From contig DATLYF010000123.1 of NCBI GenBank assembly GCA_035575095.1, positions 1-12,661 of the forward strand: a stretch of 12,661 nt of DNA. The letters are read 5' to 3'. The translations under genes were made by a program, and so were the position numbers. Below are positions 6,509-12,661 of the stretch, in pieces. The first letter of the stretch is position 1. Every line of letters starts with the position of its first letter. Origin of the DNA: DATLYF01 sp035575095 (GTDB lineage Bacteria > Pseudomonadota > Gammaproteobacteria > Competibacterales > Competibacteraceae). The notes under the pieces are model-generated. The model saw only the letters and a list, made by a program, of their open reading frames with translations, was not told the DNA's origin and ran no database searches.

Positions 6509-8239
6509 TCAGCTCTCCTGGATCACGCGCAGCACCTCCTCCGCCGTGGTCCAGCCGGCCACCACCTTGGCCAGACCGTCCTCGTACATGGTGGCCATGC
6601 CCTCCTCCTGGGCCTGCTTCTGGATGTCGCCAGCGGTGGCGTGCTTGAGGATCAGGCGGCGGATAGGATCGCTCATGATCAGGAACTCGTTGATGGCAGC
6701 GCGGCCGCGGTAGCCGCTGCCGCCGCAGTGCTCGCAGCCGACCGGATGGTAGAGCACCACCTCGGTGGCCGTGGTGAAGCGGCGCAACCCCAGCTCTTCG
6801 ACCACCTCCGGCAGGGCCGGCTCGGGGCGCTTGCACTGCGGACACAGCACGCGCACCAGGCGCTGGCCCATGACACCATTGACCGTCGAGGTGAGCAGGT
6901 AGTCGTCCACCCCCATGTCGAGCAGGCGGGTGACGGCGCCGGCGGCATCGTTGGTGTGCAGGGTGGACAGCACCAGGTGGCCGGTCAGGGCCGACTGCAC
7001 GGCGATGGCGGCGGTCTCCAGGTCGCGGATCTCGCCGATCATGATGATGTCCGGATCCTGGCGGACGATGGCGCGCAGGGCGTTGGCGAAGGTCAGGTCG
7101 ATCTGCGGCTTGACCTGGATCTGGTTGACCCCCTCCAGCTGGTACTCCACCGGGTCCTCCACGGTGAGGATCTTGACGTCGGGGGTGTTGAGCCGGGTCA
7201 GGGCGGTGTACAGGGTGGTCGACTTGCCAGAGCCGGTGGGACCGGTCACCAGGATGATGCCGTGGGGCATCTCCAGGGTGCGCAGGAAGCGCTCCAGCAC
7301 CCCTGGGCTGAAACCCAGCCGCTCGAAGTCGAACACCACCCCGCTCTTGTCCAGGATACGCATGACCACGCTCTCGCCGTGCAGGGTGGGCACGGTGGAG
7401 ACGCGCAGGTCGATCTCGCGGCCCTGCACCTTGAGCTGGATGCGCCCGTCCTGGGGCAGACGGCGCTCGGCGATGTTGAGCTTGGCCATGATCTTGATGC
7501 GCGAGATCACCGCCGCCGACAGCTTGGAAGGCGGCGATTCGACCTCACGCATCACGCCGTCGATGCGGTAGCGCACCTTGAGGCGGTTCTCGAAGGGCTC
7601 GATGTGGATGTCCGAGGCCCGCGCCTCCACGGCGCGGCTGATCATCAGGTTGACCAGGCGGATCACCGGCGCCTCCGAGGCCATGTCCTTGAGGTGCTCG
7701 ATGTCATCGGGGTTGAGGTTATCCTCCAGGCCGATGGACTCGACGATGCGCCCCATGGCCGAGCGGCCGCCGCCGTAGAGACGCTCGAAGGCCGCTTCGA
7801 TCTCCGCCGGCAGGCCGATGCGCGGCACGATCTCGCGCTTGGTCTTGAGGCGCAGCGCAGACAGGGCGTACTGGTCACCCGGGTCGACCAGGGCCACGGT
7901 CAGGGTGTGCTCGTCCAGCTCAAGCGGCAGCAGCTTGTGCTCCTTGAGAAAGCGCAGCGACAGGCTGCCTTCCTCCAGCACCGGCTCGTCCGGGTAATCC
8001 TTGGGCCCGACCAGCGGCAGTTGATAGAGGGTGGCCAGGGCCTCGGCCATGTCGCGCTCCGAGACCAGGCCGAGCTTGAGCAGGATGGCCACCAGGCTGT
8101 CATCGCTGCCCTCCTGCACCCTGAGGGCGCGCTGGCGATCGGCCTCGGCCAGCTTGCCGCGCTCTACCAGCAACTGGTCGAGGGCGGGCTGGGCCGCCGG
8201 CGCAGCGGCCGGCGTGGGCAGGGGACTAATCGCGCTCAT
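6509..8239 (-). CDS. gspE: Type II secretion system ATPase GspE
   Basis: The cytoplasmic secretion ATPase that powers pseudopilus assembly, docked to GspL and GspF. The 576-residue protein has an N1E domain (about 20-155, LDQLLVERGKLAE...RDMAEALATLYQLPLV) and an N2E/PAS-like region with ASDIHIEPFENRLKVRYRIDG (208-228). The ATPase core carries Walker A GPTGSGKST (333-341), the Asp box ILTVEDPVEY (357-366), Walker B DIIMIGEIRD (397-406) and the His box GHLVLSTLHTNDA (420-432). It also has the tetracysteine zinc site C466/C469/C502/C505 (CPQC, CEHC). The frame is open further upstream, but I chose ATG 8239 because GGAGG lies 7 nt before it and the family N-terminus begins here. The start lies inside the end of rfbD (14-nt overlap). 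All catalytic motifs are intact. Confidence 0.98.
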   Translation of the reverse strand: MSAISPLPTPAAAPAAQPALDQLLVERGKLAEADRQRALRVQEGSDDSLVAILLKLGLVSERDMAEALATLYQLPLVGPKDYPDEPVLEEGSLSLRFLKEHKLLPLELDEHTLTVALVDPGDQYALSALRLKTKREIVPRIGLPAEIEAAFERLYGGGRSAMGRIVESIGLEDNLNPDDIEHLKDMASEAPVIRLVNLMISRAVEARASDIHIEPFENRLKVRYRIDGVMREVESPPSKLSAAVISRIKIMAKLNIAERRLPQDGRIQLKVQGREIDLRVSTVPTLHGESVVMRILDKSGVVFDFERLGFSPGVLERFLRTLEMPHGIILVTGPTGSGKSTTLYTALTRLNTPDVKILTVEDPVEYQLEGVNQIQVKPQIDLTFANALRAIVRQDPDIIMIGEIRDLETAAIAVQSALTGHLVLSTLHTNDAAGAVTRLLDMGVDDYLLTSTVNGVMGQRLVRVLCPQCKRPEPALPEVVEELGLRRFTTATEVVLYHPVGCEHCGGSGYRGRAAINEFLIMSDPIRRLILKHATAGDIQKQAQEEGMATMYEDGLAKVVAGWTTAEEVLRVIQES

Positions 8240-9095
8240 CCAGCATCCTCCGCAGGCCCGACAACCAGGGGCGTGGCGCAATGCCAAAAGTGGCCGCCAG
8301 CCGGCTGCAGTCCAGCACCGAGTTGGCCGGACGCCGTGCCGGCGTGGGATAGTCGGCGCTGCCGATGGCCACCACGCGTTGCACCGCCAGCGGCTCCCGC
8401 GCCCGACCCTCGGCGACGATGGCGCAAGCAAACTCGTGCCAGCTCACCGCCGGCTCGCCGCCGTAGTGATAGGTGCCCCAGGCCAGGTCGCTGCCGGCGG
8501 CGTGGCGCCGCGCCAGCTCCAGCAGCACGGCGGCGATGTCGGCGGCACAGGTGGGACGGCCCACCTGATCGGCCACCACGCGCAGCTCCTCGCGCTCGCG
8601 CGCCAGGCGCAGCATGGTCTTGACGAAGTTGTGGCCGTGCCGGCCGAACACCCAGGAGACGCGCAGAATCAGATGCCGGGCCAGGCGCGCGCGCACCGCC
8701 TGCTCGCCCTGCCACTTGCTCTGACCGTAGACGCCAAGCGGTGCGGCCGGGTCATCCTCCTGCCAGGGGCCGGGCTTGGTGCCGTCGAAGACGTAGTCGG
8801 TGGAGAGCTGGAACAGCGGGATGCCCCGCTCGGCGCAGGCCGCGGCCAGCAAGGCCGGGCCGTCGCAGTTGACGGCGAAGGCAGCGGCCTCGTCCTGTTC
8901 GGCGCGATCCACGGCGGTATAGGCGGCGGCGTTGATCACCAGGTCGGCCCCGGCCACCGCCCGCGCCACCGCCGGCGCGTCGGTGATGTCCAGCCCAGCG
9001 CGGTCGCGGGCATCCAGCATCAAGCCGTAGGCGGCGGCGCGGCGGGCAATCTCCCAGCCCACCTGGCCGTTGGCACCGGTCAGCAGCAGGCGCAT
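8226..9095 (-). CDS. rfbD: dTDP-4-dehydrorhamnose reductase RfbD/RmlD
   Basis: Catalyses the last step of dTDP-L-rhamnose synthesis, the NAD(P)H-dependent reduction of dTDP-4-dehydro-L-rhamnose. It is a cytoplasmic extended short-chain dehydrogenase of 289 residues, the normal length. The nucleotide-binding motif is TGANGQVG (6-13). DLVINAAAYTAVDRAE (51-66) and STDYVFDG (98-105) are family signatures, and the catalytic YxxxK is YGQSK (Y123, K127). The substrate-binding half contains RVSWVFGRHGHNFV and the C-terminal RRPANSVLDCSRL. ATG 9095 lies 4 nt after the rfbC stop, with GAGGG 8 nt upstream inside rfbC. The 3' end overlaps gspE by 14 nt and contains the gspE ribosome binding site, so the two genes must be on the same transcript unless a promoter lies within rfbD. 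Confidence 0.97.
   Translation of the reverse strand: MRLLLTGANGQVGWEIARRAAAYGLMLDARDRAGLDITDAPAVARAVAGADLVINAAAYTAVDRAEQDEAAAFAVNCDGPALLAAACAERGIPLFQLSTDYVFDGTKPGPWQEDDPAAPLGVYGQSKWQGEQAVRARLARHLILRVSWVFGRHGHNFVKTMLRLAREREELRVVADQVGRPTCAADIAAVLLELARRHAAGSDLAWGTYHYGGEPAVSWHEFACAIVAEGRAREPLAVQRVVAIGSADYPTPARRPANSVLDCSRLAATFGIAPRPWLSGLRRMLDERD
8247..8251 (-). promoter_or_regulatory. Ribosome binding site of gspE, inside rfbD
   Basis: GGAGG lies 7 nt upstream of the gspE ATG at 8239 and within the last codons of rfbD. It settles the gspE start among several in-frame options and shows that gspE can be translated from the rfb transcript. Confidence 0.75.
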
Positions 9096-9099
9096 GCGC

Positions 9100-9654
9100 T
9101 CAACCCTCGTAGGCCGGCAGATCGGTCGGGGCCAGGGCGTGCAGCCGCGGGTTGCGGGCGTCCTTGTCGGACAGGCTGACCTCGGTCAGCGGCCAGGCGA
9201 TGCCGATGTCGGGATCGTTCCAGGCCACGCCGCGCTCGGACTGGGGGTGGTAGTAGTCAGTGCACTTGTAGATGAAGTCCGCCTCCTCCGACAGCACCAC
9301 AAAGCCGTGGGCGAAGCCGGGCGGAATGTAGAGCTGGCGGTGGGCGAGGTCGTCCAGCTCGACGCCCACCCAGCGGCCGAAGCTGGGAGAGCCGCGGCGC
9401 ACGTCCACGGCTACGTCGAACACCCGGCCGCGCGCCACCCGCACCAGCTTGCCCTGCGGCTGCACCAGCTGGTAGTGCAGGCCACGCAGCACGCCGCGGC
9501 GCGAGCGGGAATGGTTGTCCTGCACGAAGTCGGGCACGCCGGCCTCACGCAGCAGGTTATGGCGATAGGTCTCCAGGAAGAAGCCGCGCTGGTCGCCGAA
9601 TACCCTGGGCTCCAGGAGCAGCACGCCGGGCAGCTCGGTCTCGATGATGTTCAC
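9100..9654 (-). CDS. rfbC: dTDP-4-dehydrorhamnose 3,5-epimerase RfbC/RmlC
   Basis: Epimerises C3 and C5 of dTDP-4-dehydro-6-deoxy-D-glucose, the third step towards dTDP-L-rhamnose. It is a cytoplasmic dimeric cupin of 184 residues, the usual length. Signatures in order: the N-terminal ETELPGVLLLEPRVFGDQRGFFLETY, DNHSRSRRGVLRGLHYQ with the catalytic-base His at about residue 60, GRVFDVAVDVRRGSPSFG, IPPGFAHGF, and KCTDYYHPQSERGVAWNDPDIGIAWP with the expected active-site Tyr and Asp residues. The frame is open upstream within rfbA, but the protein family begins at the GTG at 9654. This GTG overlaps the rfbA stop by 4 nt (GTGA). The stop is 4 nt before rfbD. Confidence 0.97.
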   Translation of the reverse strand: MNIIETELPGVLLLEPRVFGDQRGFFLETYRHNLLREAGVPDFVQDNHSRSRRGVLRGLHYQLVQPQGKLVRVARGRVFDVAVDVRRGSPSFGRWVGVELDDLAHRQLYIPPGFAHGFVVLSEEADFIYKCTDYYHPQSERGVAWNDPDIGIAWPLTEVSLSDKDARNPRLHALAPTDLPAYEG

Positions 9655-10535
9655 GGCCGCACCTCGCGCTTGAGGATATCGAGCAGGTACTGGCCGTAGC
9701 CGCTCTTGGCCAGCGGCTGGGCCAGAGCCTCCAGTTGAGCGGCATCGATGTAGCCCATGTAGTAGGCGATCTCCTCCGGACAGCACACCTTGAGCCCCTG
9801 GCGCTGCTCCACCACCTGGATAAAGTTGGCGGCGGCCAGCAGCGACTCGTGGGTGCCGGTATCGAGCCAGGCGTAGCCGCGCCCGAGCAGCTCCACGCTG
9901 AGGTCGCCGCGCTTCAGGTAGGCGTTGTTGACGTCGGTGATCTCCAGCTCGCCGCGGGGCGAGGGGCGCACGTCGCGGGCGATGGCCACCACGTCGTTGT
10001 CATAGAAGTAGAGCCCGGTGACGGCGTAGTGCGACTTCGGCCGACTCGGTTTCTCCTCGATGGCCAGCGCCCGGCCTTGGGCATCGAAGCTGACCACGCC
10101 GTAGCGCTGCGGGTCGCTGACGTAGTAGCCGAACACGGTGGCGCCGCCGGTCCGCGCGCAGGCCCGCTGCAGCACTTCGGGCAGGCCGTGACCGTAGAAG
10201 ATGTTGTCGCCGAGGATCAGGGCGCAGGGATCGCTGCCGATGAACTCGGCGCCGATGAGAAAGGCCTGGGCCAGTCCGTCCGGACTGGGCTGCACCGCGT
10301 AGGACAGCGCCAGTCCCCACTGGCTGCCGTCGCCGAGCAGCTCGCAGAACGCCTGGGCGTCGCGCGGCGTGGTGATCACCAGGATGTCGCGGATGCCGGC
10401 CAGCATCAGGGTGCTGAGCGGATAGTAGATCATCGGCTTGTCGTAGACCGGCATGAGCTGCTTGCTGACCGAGAAAGTCAGCGGATGCAGCCGGGTGCCG
10501 GAGCCGCCGGCCAGAATGATGCCTTTGTAGGCCAT
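9651..10535 (-). CDS. rfbA: Glucose-1-phosphate thymidylyltransferase RfbA/RmlA
   Basis: Makes dTDP-glucose from dTTP and glucose-1-phosphate, the committed step of the rhamnose pathway. It has 294 residues, the standard length. The nucleotidyltransferase signature is GIILAGGSGTRLHPLT (5-20), followed by SKQLMPVYDKPMIYYPLSTLMLAGI. Metal- and substrate-binding segments include LILGDNIFYG (D110), EEKP (160-163), VTGLYFYD, GELEITDVNN and WLDTGTHESLLAA (D225). The C-terminal helices with PEEIAYYMGYI and LAKSGYGQYLL are as in characterised RmlA enzymes. The ATG at 10535 has AGG 7 nt upstream. It is the first gene of the leftward unit, with rfbC overlapping its end. The order A-C-D without an adjacent upstream rfbB is noteworthy: the preceding gene is divergent. 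Confidence 0.98.
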   Translation of the reverse strand: MAYKGIILAGGSGTRLHPLTFSVSKQLMPVYDKPMIYYPLSTLMLAGIRDILVITTPRDAQAFCELLGDGSQWGLALSYAVQPSPDGLAQAFLIGAEFIGSDPCALILGDNIFYGHGLPEVLQRACARTGGATVFGYYVSDPQRYGVVSFDAQGRALAIEEKPSRPKSHYAVTGLYFYDNDVVAIARDVRPSPRGELEITDVNNAYLKRGDLSVELLGRGYAWLDTGTHESLLAAANFIQVVEQRQGLKVCCPEEIAYYMGYIDAAQLEALAQPLAKSGYGQYLLDILKREVRP

Positions 10536-10663
10536 GCTACTACCTGTATCGAACGCGCCCGCGGTGCAGGCATGGTTGATGTAAGCTGCGGATTTTGCCT
10601 CAGATAGGCGTCACAGTCCAAGCCGCAGTATGCTATCGATGGTTCTTTCGCTGCATACCGCTC
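10536..10663. promoter_or_regulatory. Divergent intergenic region between rfbA and the sensor kinase gene
   Basis: These 128 nt must carry the start signals of both outward units if the leftward block is one operon. The rfbA ribosome binding site (AGG at 10543-10545, 7 nt from the ATG) is clear. For the minus strand, TTGGAC (10616-10621) and CAAAAT (10592-10597) with 18-nt spacing are a weak sigma-70 candidate. For the plus strand I see no convincing -35/-10 pair and no clear ribosome binding site before the kinase ATG. No GG-N10-GC sigma-54 element is visible on either strand. The region is more AT-rich than the genes around it. Confidence 0.4.
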
Positions 10664-12127
10664 ATGCTCCGCTCCCTGTTGCTGCGCCCGGTGCTGCTGC
10701 CCGCCTTGCTGCTGGCGGCGCTGCTGCTGCTCGCCCTGACCCTGCTGCTGGCGCGTTCTTGGTACGGCCTGGAACGACTGCAGCCGGTGCAGCGCCATTT
10801 GCAGACCCTCAACCAGTTGCAGGACCTGGACCGCGCAGCGCAATTGCTGTTCATCGAGAACCTGGAGAGCGGCGATCCCACCCCGGCGGCGGCGCTGGCC
10901 GGCCTGCGCGCCGACATCGCCGCCACCTTGGCCCAGGGCGGCCACCTGCTGCCCGAGGCGCCGGCCCAGTTACGCCAGGCCATCGCCCTGCTCGACGAGG
11001 GCCAGGACAACAGTCTGGGTGCGTTGAGCGCGGTGCAACCGCGGCTGCATCAGCTGCTGGAGCGCGAAATCGCCGCGCATCAGGCGCTGCTCGACGAGCT
11101 CGCCGGCAATGCCGCGAGCGAGCTGGACATGGCCATTGCCGCCGCCGTCGCCGTCCCCTTGCTGGCCCTGCTCGGCCTGTGGTTCCTGCGCCGGCGCATC
11201 TGGCATCCGCTGCACGGCCTCGGCCGGCTGATGGCGGCCCTGGCCGAGCAGGACTACCGCACCGTGCCCAGCGCCGGGCTGGATCCGTTGCTGCAGGAGC
11301 TGTTCGGCCACTATAACGCCATGGTACAGCGCCTGGCCGAGCTGGAGCGCCAACACCAAGCGCGCCAGCAGTCGCTGGAGCAGGCAGTGGGCGATGCCAC
11401 CCGCGCCCTACTGGAGCACCAGCGCGAGCTGGCCAACGCCGAGCGCCTGGCGGCGGTGGGCGAGATGGCCGCCGGCCTGGCCCACGAACTGCGCAACCCG
11501 CTGGCCGGCGTCCAGCTTGCCCTGAGCAATCTGCGCCGCGAGCTGGCCGATGCCGAGCAGGGTCAGCGTCTGGAGCAGGTGCTGGAGGAGCTAAAGCGCA
11601 TCACCCGGCTGCTCAACGAGCTGCTCGGCAGCGCCCGCCAGCGCCCGGAACCGGCCCTGCCTCTGGATCTACGGCAGACGGTACAGGCCCTGGCCGAGCT
11701 GCTGCGCTTCCAGATTCCCACCGCTATCGGCATCAAAACCGACATCCCTACCGGCCTGCGCTGCCGGCTGCCGCCGGGGCGGCTGCGCCAGGTGCTGCTC
11801 AATCTGCTGTTCAACGCCGCCCAGAGCCTGGGCGAGGGGCCCGGCCTCATCAGCGTGGCGGCGCACCGCGATGGCGCGCGGCTGCTGCTTATGGTGCGCG
11901 ACGACGGCCCCGGCTTTCCGGCCGAGCTGCTGCAGAGCGGGGTGCGCGCCTTTGCCACCTGGAAGTCCGGCGGCACCGGCCTGGGCCTGGCGATGGTGCG
12001 CCGCTTCGCCCAGGAGCTGGGCGGCAGCCTGGAGTTGCGCAACCTCGAACCCTGCGGCGCCTGTGTCACCCTGATCCTGCCCTGGAGCGATGCCGATGCC
12101 GGATACTCTGCTGCTGATCGAGGATGA
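10664..12127 (+). CDS. Membrane sensor histidine kinase (NtrB/AtoS-like catalytic core)
   Basis: A 487-residue sensor kinase, first gene of a two-component pair. It has a Leu-rich membrane helix at about 5-30 and a periplasmic region of about 125 residues (31-156) that reads as mostly amphipathic helices. A second membrane helix (about 157-175), a HAMP-like linker (RRRIWHPLHGLGRLMAAL) and a coiled coil (about 222-262) follow. The HisKA motif is GEMAAGLAHELRNPLAG with the phosphoacceptor at H274. The ATPase domain has an N box NLLFNAAQSL (N384), G1 DDGPGF (413-418) and G2 GTGLGL (437-442), so it should be active. I chose ATG 10664 because it directly precedes the first membrane helix. A TTG at 10595 would add 23 residues, and neither start has a good ribosome binding site. 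The signal is unknown. Overlap with the regulator gene marks that protein as its partner. Confidence 0.93.
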   Translation: MLRSLLLRPVLLPALLLAALLLLALTLLLARSWYGLERLQPVQRHLQTLNQLQDLDRAAQLLFIENLESGDPTPAAALAGLRADIAATLAQGGHLLPEAPAQLRQAIALLDEGQDNSLGALSAVQPRLHQLLEREIAAHQALLDELAGNAASELDMAIAAAVAVPLLALLGLWFLRRRIWHPLHGLGRLMAALAEQDYRTVPSAGLDPLLQELFGHYNAMVQRLAELERQHQARQQSLEQAVGDATRALLEHQRELANAERLAAVGEMAAGLAHELRNPLAGVQLALSNLRRELADAEQGQRLEQVLEELKRITRLLNELLGSARQRPEPALPLDLRQTVQALAELLRFQIPTAIGIKTDIPTGLRCRLPPGRLRQVLLNLLFNAAQSLGEGPGLISVAAHRDGARLLLMVRDDGPGFPAELLQSGVRAFATWKSGGTGLGLAMVRRFAQELGGSLELRNLEPCGACVTLILPWSDADAGYSAADRG

Positions 12128-12661
12128 ACCCCTACTGGGCGCGGAACTGTGCCGCCACTTCCGCCGCCAGGGCTGGGCCGTGGCGCTGGCCGCGAGCCTG
12201 GCCGAGGCGCGCCGCCAGTTGCGCGAACAGGAGCCGCTGGTGGTGCTGTCCGACATGAGCCTGCCGGACGGCAACGCCCTGGATCTGCTGGAGGAGGTGC
12301 ACGGCCATACCCCGCCTCAAGAGTGGGTGTTCCTCACCGGCTACGGCAGTGTGCCGGACTCGGTGCGCGCCCTGCGCCTGGGCGCCTACGATTTCCTGGA
12401 AAAGCCTTGCGAAGCGGAGCGCCTGGCGCTGGTGCTGGCCGGCGCCGCGCGCAGCGCCCGCGCCCAGCGCCGCCTGGCCGAACACAGCGCCAGCCAGGGC
12501 CAGCGCTACACGCCGGCGGCCTTCGCCGGACGCAGCACCGCCGCCGCCCAGGTGCGCCGACTGCTGAACAAGCTCATCGGCGTGCCGTTCACAGCACTCA
12601 CCCTGGGCGGCGAGACCGGCACCGGCAAGGGCCTGGTGGCGCGCATCCTGCATCATGGCGG
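12096..12661 (+). CDS. Sigma-54-type response regulator, NtrC family (3' end cut by window)
   Basis: The partner regulator of the kinase; 188 residues are visible before the window ends. The receiver domain has the acidic cluster IEDE (8-11), phosphoacceptor D53 in VLSDMSLPDG, T81 in LTGYG and K103 in FLEKP, so it should be phosphorylated normally. After a linker of about 40 residues the AAA+ domain begins, with Walker A GETGTGKG (172-179), a variant of the common GESGTGKE. The GAFTGA loop, Walker B and DNA-binding domain lie beyond the edge, so sigma-54 dependence and the binding site are inferred from the family. ATG 12096 is preferred over ATG 12090 because GGAG lies 8 nt upstream of it. 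It overlaps the kinase gene by 32 nt, indicating coupled translation. Its target genes are unknown. Confidence 0.9.
   Translation, partial: MPDTLLLIEDEPLLGAELCRHFRRQGWAVALAASLAEARRQLREQEPLVVLSDMSLPDGNALDLLEEVHGHTPPQEWVFLTGYGSVPDSVRALRLGAYDFLEKPCEAERLALVLAGAARSARAQRRLAEHSASQGQRYTPAAFAGRSTAAAQVRRLLNKLIGVPFTALTLGGETGTGKGLVARILHHG

Noticed and set aside
5488..6648. A 386-codon open frame on the plus strand antisense to gspF.
   Set aside because: Low-complexity shadow protein (His, Gln, Arg) opposite a confidently identified gspF.
8240..8431. A 64-codon N-terminal extension of gspE.
   Set aside because: It is Arg/Trp/Cys-rich, lies within rfbD in another frame, and the GGAGG plus family N-terminus fit ATG 8239.
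6641..8623. A 660-codon open frame on the plus strand antisense to gspE and the end of rfbD.
   Set aside because: Its His/Gln/Gly/Asp-rich composition is what GC-rich antisense frames give, it has no recognisable domain, and it lies wholly opposite well-supported genes.
10586..10628. Inverted 6-bp arms CTGCGG and CCGCAG, 31 nt apart, in the divergent intergenic region, as a possible operator.
   Set aside because: Six matched bases at this distance are easily found by chance in GC-rich DNA, and the pairing does not extend.
1..12661. Search for CRISPR arrays, tRNA or rRNA genes, insertion sequences, phage or defence genes.
   Set aside because: Nothing seen; the window is filled by housekeeping-type secretion, rhamnose and two-component genes with uniform composition.

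Overview
The window comes from a GC-rich proteobacterium, most likely a gammaproteobacterium. I infer this from a complete Xps-like type II secretion (T2SS) block, dTDP-L-rhamnose genes and an NtrB/NtrC-like two-component pair. I cannot name a genus. The base composition and codon style look uniform, and I see no tRNA, rRNA, insertion sequence, CRISPR array or sign of recent transfer.

Layout. From about 10535 down to base 1 everything lies on the minus strand and is packed tightly: rfbA, rfbC, rfbD, then gspE, F, G, H, I, J, K, L, M and a GspC/XpsN-like gene cut by the left edge. Most junctions overlap by 4 nt (ATGA or GTGA) or are separated by 13 nt or fewer. Only two gaps stand out: 88 nt before gspG and 100 nt before gspL. 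On the plus strand, from 10664 to the right edge, a membrane sensor histidine kinase overlaps a sigma-54-type response regulator that is cut off inside its AAA+ domain. The two transcription units diverge from a 128-nt intergenic region.

Function. RfbA, RfbC and RfbD carry out three of the four steps from glucose-1-phosphate to dTDP-L-rhamnose; the 4,6-dehydratase RfbB is not in the window. The Gsp proteins build the T2SS inner-membrane platform (E, F, L, M and the C-like protein) and the periplasmic pseudopilus (major pseudopilin G, minor H, I, J, K). The secretin GspD is not visible and would be expected just beyond the left edge. The prepilin peptidase is also absent. The start of gspE lies inside the end of rfbD, so rhamnose precursor synthesis and secretion are probably co-transcribed.

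I found no clearly novel system. The most useful leads are the rhamnose/T2SS fusion of transcription units, a possible internal promoter and hairpin ahead of gspG, the gspK-gspL break with its uncertain start, and the divergent two-component pair with an all-helical sensor region.
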